64,000 nt of DNA from Verrucomicrobiota bacterium (GTDB taxonomy: Bacteria > Verrucomicrobiota > Verrucomicrobiia > JADLBR01): contig JAKQKQ010000049.1 in the NCBI GenBank assembly GCA_029560585.1, positions 119,523 to 183,522 on the forward strand, written 5' to 3'. The notes below the pieces were generated by a model. It was given only the letters and a program-made list of their open reading frames with translations. It was not told the DNA's origin and ran no database searches. Below, piece after piece: positions 15,944 through 26,130 of this stretch (the stretch's first letter is position 1; the number at the start of each line of letters is the position of its first letter). A program made the translations under genes and the position numbers.

Positions 15944-17389
15944 TCAGGTCAGCGCCGCCGCATCCGCCCGCTGTTCTCGCCCCGGCGCATCGGCCGCAAT
16001 CTTGGGCAGGCGCACCGTGAACTCGGAGCCCTTCCCCGGCTGGCTGGACAGAGACACCCGACCGTCATGCGCCTCGACGACGGCCTTGACCAGGCTGAGC
16101 CCCAGGCCCAAACCGCGCTGGGATCGGCTCTTGTCGCCCCGGTAGAGACGCTCCCAGATCTTCGCCTGCTCTTCGGGCGGGACACCGGCTCCGGTATCCG
16201 CAAAGGTCACGCATGCCTCATCCCCCTGTTCGGAGGCGGTGATCGCGACGCGCCCGCCGCGCGGCGTGTACTTGATGGCATTGTCGATGAGATTCCCAAA
16301 TACCTGGCGCACGCGCGCCGCATCCACCCACGCGAGGCAGCCCGATGACAGGCGGCCCTCGACCGCCACCCCCTTCTCTTCCGCGACGTACTCGTACAGC
16401 TCGATGACCTCGCGAACGATCCGGCAGAGGTCCGTGGGCTCGCGGCGAAGCCGCATCGTCCCGGCCTCCGCCTCGGCAATATCCATGAGCGTGTTGAGCA
16501 TGCTCAGGACGCGCTCGCTCTCCTCGATGCAGTCGGCCAGCGCCTCGCGCGCGGACTCGGGACCGCCATCTTCCCGCAGCCCCATCTCCGCCGCCCCGCG
16601 CAAACGCGCCAGGGGCGTCCGCAGATCGTGGGCGACATTATCGAGCGACTCTCGCATCGCGCGGATCAGCGCCTGGTTCTTGTCGAGCATCGTGTTGAAA
16701 AGGCGGGATAGCTCGTTCAACTCATCGCCGGAGGGACGGGTCGGGACGCGGGCATCAAGATTCCCGGTGCGTATGATCGATTGGGCCGTGGCAATGATCT
16801 GCCGGACCGGCCGAAACGCCCGGTGGGCAAATCCCGCGCCAAGCACGAGCCCCGCCGCGATGATTGCGAGACTGGCCGGCACGATCGTTCGCCGGAACGG
16901 GCGCCACAGCTCCGCGAGGCTGTTGGTGCTGCGCCCCACCTGGAGCACCGCCCCGTTCGAGATGCGCGCCTGAGCCAGCGCAAAATCTTTCGTCGGATCC
17001 TGCGGAATCCGATTGACCTGGAACTGGACCCATTGGCGCGTCGCCTCGGGCGTCAGTCGGAATGTGCCCCAGGCATTCGGCATGTGGATCACGGTGACCG
17101 CGTTGTAGGGGCTGACCAGATTGACGTAGAAGGACTTCTCGTCGGCCGGATTGTTCTCCTTCTCCGCGCGGGCCTTCAGGGCGTCAAACCCACCCGCCTG
17201 ATACACGGCGACATACTCCTTGAGCCGCGCCAGGATGATCTCTTTCTCCTTCGCCTCCAATTCGTGGGCCACCAGATAGAACACCCCGGTGAAGAGGCCC
17301 GCGGTGCTGAGCGTGAAAATCAGCGCGTACCAGAGGCTGAGCCGATAGACGACGCTGCGCCCCAACCGCCTAATCCGACCGAAGGACAT
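15944..17389 (-). CDS. Two-component sensor histidine kinase, CusS/heavy-metal-sensor-like architecture
   Basis: 481 residues from the ATG at 17389 ([11 protein letters not shown]), which overlaps the end of the regulator gene by 20 bases. Membrane helix about 20-41, a periplasmic domain of about 125 residues, second helix about 168-187, HAMP about 190-240. HisKA reads [10 protein letters not shown] with phospho-acceptor His254. The HATPase domain has [23 protein letters not shown] and [18 protein letters not shown]. Everything needed for autophosphorylation is present. The signal is unknown; the context of Bat and Prc genes suggests an envelope signal rather than a metal. Confidence 0.92.
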   Translation of the reverse strand: MSFGRIRRLGRSVVYRLSLWYALIFTLSTAGLFTGVFYLVAHELEAKEKEIILARLKEYVAVYQAGGFDALKARAEKENNPADEKSFYVNLVSPYNAVTVIHMPNAWGTFRLTPEATRQWVQFQVNRIPQDPTKDFALAQARISNGAVLQVGRSTNSLAELWRPFRRTIVPASLAIIAAGLVLGAGFAHRAFRPVRQIIATAQSIIRTGNLDARVPTRPSGDELNELSRLFNTMLDKNQALIRAMRESLDNVAHDLRTPLARLRGAAEMGLREDGGPESAREALADCIEESERVLSMLNTLMDIAEAEAGTMRLRREPTDLCRIVREVIELYEYVAEEKGVAVEGRLSSGCLAWVDAARVRQVFGNLIDNAIKYTPRGGRVAITASEQGDEACVTFADTGAGVPPEEQAKIWERLYRGDKSRSQRGLGLGLSLVKAVVEAHDGRVSLSSQPGKGSEFTVRLPKIAADAPGREQRADAAALT

Positions 17390-18038
17390 AGCCAACCCCG
17401 CGAATCGTCTGCAGGCATGTCTTCTCTGGATCCACCTTCGCACGCAGGCGGTGGACCAGCACGTCAATGACACTGGTCTGCGGATCGAAACTGTAGTCGA
17501 AGACGTGCTCCAGAATCATGGTCTTCGTGACGGTGCGCCCCGCGTTGCGCATGAGGTATTCCAGGAGGGAGAACTCGCGCGGCTGGAGCTCGATCTTCCT
17601 GCCCGCACGGGTCACCTCGCGGGTCAGCAGATCCATCGTGATGTCGCCGGCCGCCAGGCGCGTGGGCTCGGACACCTGCGACGCGCGCCGGATCAGCGCC
17701 TGGATCCGCGCCAAGAGTTCGGAAAATGCAAAGGGCTTCGTGACATAGTCGTCGCCGCCCGCCTGTAGCCCGCGCACCCGATCATCGACGCTCGCCTTTG
17801 CGCTGAGGATGATGACGGGCGTCCGGATGCCCGCCGCCCGCATGCGCGCAATGAGCGCCAATCCGTCGAGGCGGGGAAGCATCAGATCCACCACCGCCAC
17901 ATCAAACGGCGTGGTTTCGGCGAGGACGAGCCCCTGTTCGCCATCGCCCGCATGATCCACGGCAAAACCGGCCTGCTTCAGCCCCTTCACGACAAAGGAG
18001 GCGATCTTCAAATCATCCTCGACCACCAAGATGCGCAT
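17370..18038 (-). CDS. OmpR/PhoB-family response regulator
   Basis: 222 residues from the ATG at 18038 (MRILVVEDD), with GGGGTGG just upstream. A GTG two codons earlier is possible. The receiver domain carries the acidic pair in VEDD, phospho-acceptor Asp51 (VVDLMLP) and Lys101 (VTKPF). A winged-helix domain follows, with [29 protein letters not shown] and [14 protein letters not shown]. It forms an operon with the histidine kinase. An array of three 11-base-spaced boxes lies directly upstream and recurs before the Prc protease gene, fitting OmpR-type DNA binding. Confidence 0.94.
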   Translation of the reverse strand: MRILVVEDDLKIASFVVKGLKQAGFAVDHAGDGEQGLVLAETTPFDVAVVDLMLPRLDGLALIARMRAAGIRTPVIILSAKASVDDRVRGLQAGGDDYVTKPFAFSELLARIQALIRRASQVSEPTRLAAGDITMDLLTREVTRAGRKIELQPREFSLLEYLMRNAGRTVTKTMILEHVFDYSFDPQTSVIDVLVHRLRAKVDPEKTCLQTIRGVGYVLRSD

Positions 18039-18082
18039 ACCCACCCCATCTTGGCGGGACGACGCCGCGGTGCAAGCGAGCC

Positions 18083-18122
18083 TTTCAAAGGTGTAAGCCC
18101 CCGGTAAGGCACCCGCAAACCC
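18083..18122. promoter_or_regulatory. Probable response-regulator operator, copy 1
   Basis: CAAAGGTGTAAGC followed by boxes GTAAG (18093), GTAAG (18104) and GCAAA (18115), each exactly 11 bases apart. It lies between the divergent regulator and MoxR genes. A second copy with the same spacing is at 27162-27198. Confidence 0.6.
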
Positions 18123-18192
18123 ACCATGTTTGATTGCTCACAGAGAGACGGGCTGGCGCCCGTGGAAGACGCAACGCGAAGGAGACACGAAA

Positions 18193-19317
18193 ATGAGCGA
18201 CCAGGAAGTGATGGAACTTGGGAATCGCAACGGCGGGGCGGAATGGGGGCCGGCCACGGAGACGGAGCTCGAAAGGCTGCGCTATCAGGGCGTGCCACCC
18301 AGAAAGGCACAGGCCCAAACCTCGGGCCACAACGCGCGCATCCAGTCGATCAACGCGGCCGTGCGCGACGCTTCCGCATGGGTCCCGCCCTTGCGTCAGG
18401 AGATCGGGCGCGTGATCGTGGGCCAGGTGCACCTGATCGACCGCCTGCTGGTCGGCCTCGTGACCAACGGCCACATCCTGCTGGAGGGCGTGCCGGGCCT
18501 CGCCAAGACGCTCTCCCTCAAGACGCTGGCAGCGGCCGTGCAGCTCCGCTTCCACCGGATCCAGTTCACGCCGGACATGCTGCCGGCCGACATCATCGGG
18601 ACGATGATTTACAACCCGCGGGACGGCGGGTTCCACGTCAAGTGCGGGCCGGTGTTCAGCAACTTCATCCTCGCGGATGAGATCAACCGGGCCCCTGCCA
18701 AAGTGCAGAGCGCCCTCCTGGAGGCCATGCAGGAACACCAGGTGACCATCGGCGACGAGACGCACGCGCTGCCGGAGCCCTTCCTCGTGATGGCGACGCA
18801 AAATCCCCTCGAGCAGGAGGGGACATACCCGTTGCCCGAGGCGCAGGTCGATCGCTTCATGCTCAAGGTGATCGTGGGCTACCCGGATCGAACGGAGGAA
18901 CGCGCGATCCTGGAGGCGATGTCCACGAGTCATCCGGACCTGACGGTGTCACCCGTGGTGTCGGCCGAGGAGATCATGAATTCACGGCAGGTCGTGGACG
19001 CGGTCCACGTGGATGACCGGATCAAGGATTACATCGTGGATCTCGTCTGGGCGACGCGGGCGCCCGCCGAATACGGCCTCGGGCTGGACGGCCACGTGCG
19101 CTATGGCGCATCGCCCCGGGCCACGATCGCGCTCACGCACGCGGCCAAGGCCTGGGCGTTCCTGCACGGCCGGGGCTATGTCACCCCCCAGGACGTGAAA
19201 CATCTTGCTCCCGACGTGCTCCGGCACCGGGTTGCCGTGAGCTACGAGGCGGAGGCCGAAAACATCACACCCGAAGACATCGTGCGAAAGGTGCTCGAGA
19301 CGTTGCCCGTGCCCTAG
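18193..19317 (+). CDS. MoxR-family AAA+ ATPase
   Basis: 374 residues from the ATG at 18193, which follows GAAGGAGA. Walker A is GVPGLAKT (99-106) and Walker B ILADEIN (159-165). NRAPAKVQSALLEAMQE, ATQNPLEQEGTYPLPEAQ and DRFMLKV are diagnostic for MoxR. The 50-odd residues before the core are longer than usual and polar. MoxR ATPases act as chaperones for VWA-domain partners, and the following genes encode exactly those. First gene of a seven-gene operon. Confidence 0.95.
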   Translation: MSDQEVMELGNRNGGAEWGPATETELERLRYQGVPPRKAQAQTSGHNARIQSINAAVRDASAWVPPLRQEIGRVIVGQVHLIDRLLVGLVTNGHILLEGVPGLAKTLSLKTLAAAVQLRFHRIQFTPDMLPADIIGTMIYNPRDGGFHVKCGPVFSNFILADEINRAPAKVQSALLEAMQEHQVTIGDETHALPEPFLVMATQNPLEQEGTYPLPEAQVDRFMLKVIVGYPDRTEERAILEAMSTSHPDLTVSPVVSAEEIMNSRQVVDAVHVDDRIKDYIVDLVWATRAPAEYGLGLDGHVRYGASPRATIALTHAAKAWAFLHGRGYVTPQDVKHLAPDVLRHRVAVSYEAEAENITPEDIVRKVLETLPVP

Positions 19318-19344
19318 ACCTGCAGCCGGCGGAGGGAGGTGCCG

Positions 19345-20256
19345 ATGACACATTCCGAAAAAGTCAAAGAGATCCTGGGGCGGGTGCGGCAGATCGAGAT
19401 ACGCACCCGTCGCCTGGTGAACGATTCCCTGGCCGGGCAGTACCATTCGGTATTCAAGGGACGCGGGATGGACTTCGACGAGGTGCGGGAATACGTGCCG
19501 GGCGACGAGGTGCGCTCGATCGACTGGAACGTGACCGCGCGGGCGGGCCGACCCTACGTCAAGAAACACACCGAGGAGCGGGAGCTCACGATCCTGCTGG
19601 CGGTCGATGTCAGCGCCTCGGGAAATTTCGGTTCAGGGACGCGCAGCAAGAGAGAGGTGGCCGCGGAGCTGGCCAGCGCGCTCGCCTTCTCCGCGATCCG
19701 CAACAGCGATAAGGTGGGCCTCATCCTGTTCTCGGATCAGATCGAGCAGTACATACCGCCCAAGAAGGGCCGCCAGCATGTCCTGCGCGTGATTCGCGAG
19801 GTGCTGTTCTTCGAGCCAGAGCGACGGGGCACGGACATCGCGCGGGCGCTGAATTTCGTCAACCTGGTCACGACGCGCCGGGCAGTCGTTTTCCTGATAT
19901 CCGATTTCCAGGCGGGGGACGGGGACGGGCCGGTGGCCAACCTGCGCCGGGCGCTGGCGCTGGCCAACCGGCGCCACGATCTCGTTGCCATGCATATCCG
20001 CGACCCGCACGAGGCGGGCCTGCCAGAGGTGGGCACGCTGGTCATCGAGGATGCCGAGACGGGGGAAGTGCTGGAGATCGACACGGTCGATGCGCGCGTT
20101 CGCCAGCGCTATGCGGAGATCGCTGGCGCGCGTCTCAACGCACTGCGGCGCGCTTTCCGGGGCGAGGGCGTGGATACCCTGGAACTCGACACCCGGGAAT
20201 CCTTCGTCCCCGCCCTGCTCGGATTTTTCAAGAACCGCGAGCGGAGGATGCGATGA
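19345..20256 (+). CDS. DUF58 family protein (VWA-like fold)
   Basis: 303 residues from the ATG at 19345, six bases after GGAGGGAGG. The DUF58 signature GMDFDEVREYVPGDEVRSIDWNVTAR is followed by PYVKKHTEERE. A VWA-like half with AVDVSASG holds the metal-binding motif. No signal peptide, so cytoplasmic or membrane-attached. It normally works with MoxR and the Bat proteins. Its stop overlaps the next start (ATGA). Confidence 0.93.
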   Translation: MTHSEKVKEILGRVRQIEIRTRRLVNDSLAGQYHSVFKGRGMDFDEVREYVPGDEVRSIDWNVTARAGRPYVKKHTEERELTILLAVDVSASGNFGSGTRSKREVAAELASALAFSAIRNSDKVGLILFSDQIEQYIPPKKGRQHVLRVIREVLFFEPERRGTDIARALNFVNLVTTRRAVVFLISDFQAGDGDGPVANLRRALALANRRHDLVAMHIRDPHEAGLPEVGTLVIEDAETGEVLEIDTVDARVRQRYAEIAGARLNALRRAFRGEGVDTLELDTRESFVPALLGFFKNRERRMR

Positions 20257-20963
20257 GGGCGCGATGGAGAGAGTACGGAATGTTTGCCGCGCTGACGCTC
20301 GGCCTCGTAATGGCGGGGGCCGCAGCGCCGACCAGGGGAGGTCAGGGAGCCGCGCCGGCGACGCCGGGTGCCCCACCCGACCCCAAGCCGATGTCGCCGC
20401 CCGCGGTCACCGCAGCCAGCGAGGACATCCGGGACATCCGCGCACCGAAATCCATGCCCCGGATCTGGCCATGGATCGCCCTCGGAGGCGGGGTGACGGC
20501 CGCCGCCGTGGCCGCATGGCTGGCATGGAGACGGCGGAAACCGGCGCGCGCCCCATCGCCCCGCGACATCGCCCTCGACCGACTGGAGGCCGCGCGCCGC
20601 TGGATGACTCCGGGGCACGTCAGGGATTTCTGTTATGAGGTCTCCGAAATAGTCCGCGGCTATATCGAGCAGCGATTCCAGATTCTGGCGCCGAGGGAGA
20701 CCACCGAGGAATTCCTCCGGGAACTGCTCGGGTCCACCGAATCGACACTGGTTGCGCACCGCGAGGCACTCTCCGACTTCCTTGGGCACTGTGACCTCGC
20801 AAAATACGCGGGCTGGCAGTTCGCCGTCCCCGAGATGGAGTCGATGCACGCGAGCGCCCGCGCATTCGTGACGCTGACCTCGGACGACGGCGGCGCAAAG
20901 GCCCAGTACGAGAGACGGAACGAGGGGGAGCATCGCCCGGCCGCCGTCGGGGAGGCCGCATGA
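20253..20963 (+). CDS. DUF4381-like membrane protein of the Bat operon
   Basis: 236 residues. An N-terminal hydrophobic segment (MFAALTLGLVMAGAAA), a Pro-rich linker, a membrane helix IWPWIALGGGVTAAAVAAWLAW, then a soluble domain with DFCYEVSEIVRGYIEQRFQ and ETTEEFLREL. The arrangement and the position between the DUF58 and BatA genes match the DUF4381 proteins of aerotolerance operons. It overlaps both neighbours by ATGA. Role in the complex not known. Confidence 0.8.
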   Translation: MRARWREYGMFAALTLGLVMAGAAAPTRGGQGAAPATPGAPPDPKPMSPPAVTAASEDIRDIRAPKSMPRIWPWIALGGGVTAAAVAAWLAWRRRKPARAPSPRDIALDRLEAARRWMTPGHVRDFCYEVSEIVRGYIEQRFQILAPRETTEEFLRELLGSTESTLVAHREALSDFLGHCDLAKYAGWQFAVPEMESMHASARAFVTLTSDDGGAKAQYERRNEGEHRPAAVGEAA

Positions 20964-21958
20964 TACGGTTCCTGCAACCCGAACTGCTCTGGTTGCTGCT
21001 CCTGCCCCCCCTGGTGGCCCTGTGGCTTGGCGCGCGCGGCAGGGTCGCCGCCGTGGAATTCTCGAGCACCGAAATCGCACGCGCCGTGGCTCGCGAGACG
21101 AGGGCGCGCCCGGGTCGCTGGATGTCCCTCCTGCGTGTCCTCGTCGCCCAGGCGCTGGTCCTTGGTCTCGCAAGGCCGCAATGGGTCTCGGGCCATAGCG
21201 AGATCCAGGCCAGCGGCATCGACCTCATGCTGGCCGTCGACGTCTCCGGGTCTATGGATGCCCGCGATTTCGAACTCGGCGGCCGGCCAGCGAGCCGCGT
21301 CGACGTGGTCAAATCGGTCGTGGCGGATTTCATCGGCGCCAGGTCGAACGACCGCATCGGCGTGATCGCATTCTCCGCTGCGCCGTACCTGGTCAGCCCT
21401 CTCACGCTAAATCACGACTGGCTCAAGCAGAACCTGGAGCGACTGCACACGGGCATGGTCGAGGATGGCACGGCAATCGGCTCGGCGCTGGCAACGGGCG
21501 TTAACCGCCTGCGGGAACAGCCCGCCAAATCCAAGATCCTCGTGCTGCTCACGGACGGGATGAACAACGCCGGCAAGGTCGCGCCGCAGACCGCCGCAGA
21601 GGCCGCCAAGGCCATGGGGATCAAGGTCTACACCATCGCGGCCGGCACGCGCGGCGAGGCCCCCATCCCGATGAAAGACCAGTTTGGAAACACGCGCATC
21701 ATGATGGCCAAGGTGGACGTGGACGAGGACACCCTGCGCAAGATTGCGGACGAGACGGGGGGAAAGTTCTTCCGCGCCACGGACACGGACTCGCTGAAGA
21801 AGATCTATGCGGAGATCGACCGGATGGAGAAGACGACCCGCTCCGTCCGCAAGTTCGAAAACCACCGCGAGCTGTTCGCGTTCGCCGTCCTGCCGGCCAT
21901 GGCGCTGCTCGCGGTCAACCTGGGTCTGGAGCAAACACGATATAGGCGCTTGCCCTGA
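20960..21958 (+). CDS. batA: BatA-like VWA-domain membrane protein
   Basis: 332 residues. Two N-terminal membrane segments (about 7-24 and 56-73) and one near the C-terminus (LFAFAVLPAMALLAVNLGL) flank a VWA domain with intact MIDAS motif DVSGS (94-98). VEDGTAIGSALATGVNRL and LLTDGMNNAG are standard Bat features. It probably forms part of a membrane complex remodelled by the MoxR ATPase. Symbol assigned by position and domain order. Confidence 0.9.
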   Translation: MIRFLQPELLWLLLLPPLVALWLGARGRVAAVEFSSTEIARAVARETRARPGRWMSLLRVLVAQALVLGLARPQWVSGHSEIQASGIDLMLAVDVSGSMDARDFELGGRPASRVDVVKSVVADFIGARSNDRIGVIAFSAAPYLVSPLTLNHDWLKQNLERLHTGMVEDGTAIGSALATGVNRLREQPAKSKILVLLTDGMNNAGKVAPQTAAEAAKAMGIKVYTIAAGTRGEAPIPMKDQFGNTRIMMAKVDVDEDTLRKIADETGGKFFRATDTDSLKKIYAEIDRMEKTTRSVRKFENHRELFAFAVLPAMALLAVNLGLEQTRYRRLP

Positions 21959-21966
21959 GGATCGTC

Positions 21967-24096
21967 ATGAATTTCTCTGAGCCAAAATGGTTACTCGCGG
22001 GTTCGGCCGCCTGCCTTGCCCTGCTGTGGCTCTACAGGCGAGGCGACGCCCGCCGGATGGCGGATCTGGCAACCTTCGCGGCGGCGAGTCTGATCTACAA
22101 CCTAACGCGCTCCCTGAGCCCGGGGCGGCGGGCCATCAAACGGGGCCTCGTGGCGCTGGCCATCGCGTGTTCTGCCATGGCGCTGGCGAGGCCGCAATGG
22201 GGCTTCGTCTGGGAAGAGACCCACCGCAAGGGACTCGACCTCCTGATCGCCGTGGACACGTCCAAGAGCATGCTCGCCCAAGATGTCCGGCCCGACCGCC
22301 TGACGCGCGCGAAGATGGCCGTCGAGGACCTGCTTGAGAAGCTCGAGGGGGATCGCGTGGGCCTCGTGGCGTTCGCGGGGACCGCATTTCTTCAGTGTCC
22401 GATGACACTTGACTACGACGCGTTCCGACAGTCGCTTGATGCGCTTGACGTGAACGTCATCCCGCGGGGCGGGACGGATATCGCCTCGGCCATCCACGAG
22501 GCGGTTGCAGCGCTGGAAGGAAAGGGCGAGGGCGAGCGCATCCTGGTCCTGCTCACCGATGGTGAGGATCTGGAGGGACGGGCACTGGATGCGGCCCGGG
22601 AGGCGCGTGCGGCCGGCCTGAAGATATTCACGGTCGGCGTCGGCAGCGCGACGGGCGAACTTGTGCCGGTGCCAGATGGTTCGGGGGGCACGACGTTCGC
22701 GCGCGACAAAGACGGCCAGTTCGTGAAATCCCGCCTGGACGAGCGGATGCTCCGCCAGATCGCCGAGGTCACCGGCGGGCAGTACGAACCGCTGGGCGCG
22801 GGCTCGCTCGGGCTCGAAACGATCTATGAGAAGGGCCTGGCACCATTCACGCGCCACGATGTGGCGTCCCGGATGCACAAGGTAGCCATCGAACGGTTCC
22901 AGTGGCCTCTGGCCATCGCCCTGCTCTGCCTGGTGGTCGAGCCATTGATCGGACTGCGCCGCCGCAACGCCGGCCGCATCTTCGCGGCGCGGATGGCCGG
23001 AACGAACGCGCTCATCGCCGCATGGAATCGCTTGGCACGCCCCTCGATGACCATCGCGCTGATGGCCATTTTTATGGGCAGCCGAACGCTCGCGTCCACG
23101 CGGGTGGCAGAGGAGGCATACAAAAAGGGGGACTACGGCCGCGCCGCCGAGGCCTACGGCCAGGCCGCAGCAAAGAACCCGGACCGGCCCGTGTTGCACT
23201 TCAACCAGGGGGCGGCCGAATACAAATCTGGCAACTTCGATGCCGCCGCACAGGCATTCTCAAAGGCGCTGAAAAGCAACGACGTCAAACTGCAGCAGGA
23301 CGACTACTATAATCTGGGAAACGCCAAATTCCGGATCGGCCAACACACGGAAAAATCCGATGCCGGGGCAACCATCAAGTCGTGGGAGGAAGCCGTGCAG
23401 TCCTACGAGACCGCGCTGCAACTCAACCCGGCGGACGCGGACGCCAAATTCAACCACGACCTCGTGAAACGCAAACTCGAGGACATCAAACAGCAACAGC
23501 AAGAGCAGAAGCAACAACAGCAGCAGGACCAAAAGCAGGATCAGCAACAGAATCCCCAGCAGCAACCGCAGCAGCAGGGTCAGAAACAGGACCAGCAGCA
23601 AAGCTCACAGAATCAGAACCAGCAACAGGGCGATAATTCACAACATCAAAACGCCCAGCAGCAACCACAGGACAAATCGGGTGGCGCAACCGCACAAAAT
23701 TCGGGGACCCAACAGGACCAAGACAAGTCGGCCAACGCCCCGCAGGAAGGGGGCCAGGGATCCAGAGAACAACCGCCCAAGAACGACGGCCAACAGGCGG
23801 GAGACGACCGGCGGCCCGATCAGAACGATCACCAACCCGCGCCATCGGCACAGGCCGACGGGGACCAGAAAGACGATCGGGGCATCCGAAAGGGAAAACC
23901 TGTCGCGCGGAACGCGCAGGAACCGGACGGAGATGCGACCAAGGCCGAGGCACCGATGGCACCGGGCGAAATGTCCCGCGAAGAGGCCCGGCAATTGCTC
24001 GATTCCCTCAAAGAGGGTGACCGGAGAATGCCGCTGGTTCCCTACGCCCGAAGCGGGGGTCATGCCCGGGACAACGAGCCCGTGAAAGACTGGTGA
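21967..24096 (+). CDS. BatB-BatC fusion: VWA membrane protein with TPR and Gln-rich tail
   Basis: 709 residues. The first half is BatB: membrane segments near 7-23 and 58-73 and a VWA domain with MIDAS DTSKS (97-101) and LLTDGEDLEG. A membrane stretch near 315-330 and another near 360 lead into a TPR domain (AYKKGDYGRAAEAYGQAAAKNP, then FNQGAAEYKSGNFDAAAQAF), which is BatC. From about 490 to 600 the chain is very rich in Gln and then turns charged, low-complexity. In many operons BatB and BatC are separate; here they are one chain. It starts eight bases after BatA. Confidence 0.9.
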   Translation: MNFSEPKWLLAGSAACLALLWLYRRGDARRMADLATFAAASLIYNLTRSLSPGRRAIKRGLVALAIACSAMALARPQWGFVWEETHRKGLDLLIAVDTSKSMLAQDVRPDRLTRAKMAVEDLLEKLEGDRVGLVAFAGTAFLQCPMTLDYDAFRQSLDALDVNVIPRGGTDIASAIHEAVAALEGKGEGERILVLLTDGEDLEGRALDAAREARAAGLKIFTVGVGSATGELVPVPDGSGGTTFARDKDGQFVKSRLDERMLRQIAEVTGGQYEPLGAGSLGLETIYEKGLAPFTRHDVASRMHKVAIERFQWPLAIALLCLVVEPLIGLRRRNAGRIFAARMAGTNALIAAWNRLARPSMTIALMAIFMGSRTLASTRVAEEAYKKGDYGRAAEAYGQAAAKNPDRPVLHFNQGAAEYKSGNFDAAAQAFSKALKSNDVKLQQDDYYNLGNAKFRIGQHTEKSDAGATIKSWEEAVQSYETALQLNPADADAKFNHDLVKRKLEDIKQQQQEQKQQQQQDQKQDQQQNPQQQPQQQGQKQDQQQSSQNQNQQQGDNSQHQNAQQQPQDKSGGATAQNSGTQQDQDKSANAPQEGGQGSREQPPKNDGQQAGDDRRPDQNDHQPAPSAQADGDQKDDRGIRKGKPVARNAQEPDGDATKAEAPMAPGEMSREEARQLLDSLKEGDRRMPLVPYARSGGHARDNEPVKDW

Positions 24097-24120
24097 AGCG
24101 ATGGAAAGGAGGCACAGATC

Positions 24121-26130
24121 ATGAGGACGGTCACCGGAGATGATTTCGCTGGCGCGAACATAGGGGATTCGAACAGGGTGGTTTCAGCCCCATCCAGGGA
24201 GGGACGTCGGCCAGCGCTCCAATCCTTCACCAGGCCATTCTTACCCGCGGTAATTCTTGCTGTTCTGATGGGGTGGCGTGCACCCGCGGTCGCCGACGAC
24301 GTCACCGCATCTCTGCAGCCCGCGGAGATCGCCCCGGGAGAAGCCGCGCAGCTCACCGTGACCTCCAACAGGCAGGGCGCGGGCCAGCCGCAGATCGCGG
24401 ATGTGCACGGGCTAGCTTTCCAGCACGTCGGTCAGTCCAGCCAGGTGCAGATCATCAACGGCGCCATGTCGGCAAGCGTGACGCACACCTATCTGGTCAC
24501 GGCCGAGCGCGTCGGCGATTACACGATCCCGGCCATCCGCATCGGCGAAGGCCGCGATGCGGCCGCATCGCAACCGCTCACACTCAAGGTCAGGGACGGA
24601 TCTGCGGGCACCACACCCCAGCGATCTGGCCCCTACGGCACATGGAGGCACACCGGACCACCTCCCCGGCTGGTGCCCCCGACGGCGAACGTCCCCGGTA
24701 ACAGCGCAGATGGCCCCGAAGCGAGCGGTATCGGTTTCCTCCGGATCGATTCGCCAAAGAAGACTCTCTTCGTGGGAGAGACGGTGGCAGTCGAACTGCA
24801 GGCATTCTTCCGGGAGGGCGCGGATCTCCGGGTGGACGGTTTGCCAAAATTTGACAGCGATGCGTTCACCATGAAGAAGTTGGGTGATCAGCCCCTCAGG
24901 CGCAGGGAGCTGGTCAATGGCATCCCGTACACCGTTCTTGCCTGGCCGACGGCGATAACGGCCGTGAAAGCGGGCACCCACGAACTGGCGCTCGAGATCC
25001 CAACCACCGTGACGATCCGCGTCAAGACCCAGAGACCCACATCCCGCATGCGCGGCCTCTTCGGTGATTCCCTCTTCGACCACTTTTTCGACGATCCGTT
25101 CTTCAACGATTTCTTTGGAGCAGCGACACAGAAACAGGTGTCATTGCGCAGCGAACCGATGGCGGTGGACGTCGCGCCCCTCCCGGCGGCGGGGAAACCA
25201 GGGGGATTCGGTGGCGCGGTGGGGCGATTCGCGATCTCCGCGACGGCGACGCCAACGCGGGCGAACTCAGGCGACCCGGTGGCGCTCAAGGTGACCGTGA
25301 CCGGGGAAGGCAACTTCGACCGGGTCAACATCAATGGCGTTGAGAGGGACGGGACTTGGAAGAGCTACAAGCCCACGACCGCCTTCGAGCCGGGCAGCGG
25401 GCCACTTTTGGGCTCGAAGGTGTTCGAGCAGGCACTCGTGCCACTGGAGGGCGGACGACTGGAGATCCCGCCCGTCTCCTTCAGCTACTTCGATCCGGAG
25501 AAGCGCGAGTACGCCACCATCGCAACCCAGCCCATCTCGATCGAGGTGACGCCCTCGGGCAATCCGACGCCGCCCGTGGCGGCAATCCCTGTCGCATCAC
25601 CGAATCCCGCCAGTCCAGCGCCCCATCCGGGCGCCAACGAGATTCTGCCGGATAAGGTGGAGACCGGATGGCCCGTCGTATCGCTGGTGCCGTGGTTTCT
25701 GCAGCCCGATCGAATGGCGGTCGCGCTGGCACCGAGCCTTGGCGCCCTTGGCCTGTGGGCGGGCCTGCTGTGGCACCGCCGTCGGAAGAACGATGTGGGG
25801 CGCCAGATCGAGGCCGAGGCACGGCGGCGCGTCCGCGAAGAGCTGGCCATCATGAGGGGGGCAGCAGAGCGCGGCGCGGCAGTGGAGTTCTTTGCCGCCG
25901 CCCGCGATGCGTTTCGCCACCGGCTCGCCGCGCGCTGGGGAATGCCGGCCTCCGCCATCACGCTCGCCGAGATCGACGCGCGATGCAATGGCCAGGCCTC
26001 GGGGTTCCGAGAGATCTTCGAACTCGCCGACGAGGCAATCTTTGCGGGGCGCACGTTCCCTCCCGAAATGCTGAAATCGTGGCTCCGCAAGGTGGACGAT
26101 GAACTCGACAGATTGGAGACAACGTCATGA
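24121..26130 (+). CDS. batD: BatD-like protein
   Basis: 669 residues with a good ribosome site (GGAAAGGAGG). After a leader it shows the BatD pattern: DDVTASLQPAEIAPGEAAQLTVTSN, then INGAMSASVTHTYLV, a GNFDRVNINGVE repeat, a membrane helix near 535-552 (VALAPSLGALGLWAGLLW), and a cytoplasmic tail ending in the BatE start by an ATGA overlap. The extracytoplasmic part consists of beta-sandwich repeats. Long low-complexity loop SLFDHFFDDPFFNDFFG near 320. A scaffold role in the Bat complex is inferred. Confidence 0.88.
   Translation: MRTVTGDDFAGANIGDSNRVVSAPSREGRRPALQSFTRPFLPAVILAVLMGWRAPAVADDVTASLQPAEIAPGEAAQLTVTSNRQGAGQPQIADVHGLAFQHVGQSSQVQIINGAMSASVTHTYLVTAERVGDYTIPAIRIGEGRDAAASQPLTLKVRDGSAGTTPQRSGPYGTWRHTGPPPRLVPPTANVPGNSADGPEASGIGFLRIDSPKKTLFVGETVAVELQAFFREGADLRVDGLPKFDSDAFTMKKLGDQPLRRRELVNGIPYTVLAWPTAITAVKAGTHELALEIPTTVTIRVKTQRPTSRMRGLFGDSLFDHFFDDPFFNDFFGAATQKQVSLRSEPMAVDVAPLPAAGKPGGFGGAVGRFAISATATPTRANSGDPVALKVTVTGEGNFDRVNINGVERDGTWKSYKPTTAFEPGSGPLLGSKVFEQALVPLEGGRLEIPPVSFSYFDPEKREYATIATQPISIEVTPSGNPTPPVAAIPVASPNPASPAPHPGANEILPDKVETGWPVVSLVPWFLQPDRMAVALAPSLGALGLWAGLLWHRRRKNDVGRQIEAEARRRVREELAIMRGAAERGAAVEFFAAARDAFRHRLAARWGMPASAITLAEIDARCNGQASGFREIFELADEAIFAGRTFPPEMLKSWLRKVDDELDRLETTS

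Noticed and set aside
14333..16348. Plus-strand open frame of 671 codons
   Set aside because: It runs through repeats A, D and E and antisense to the channel and kinase genes; no protein features.
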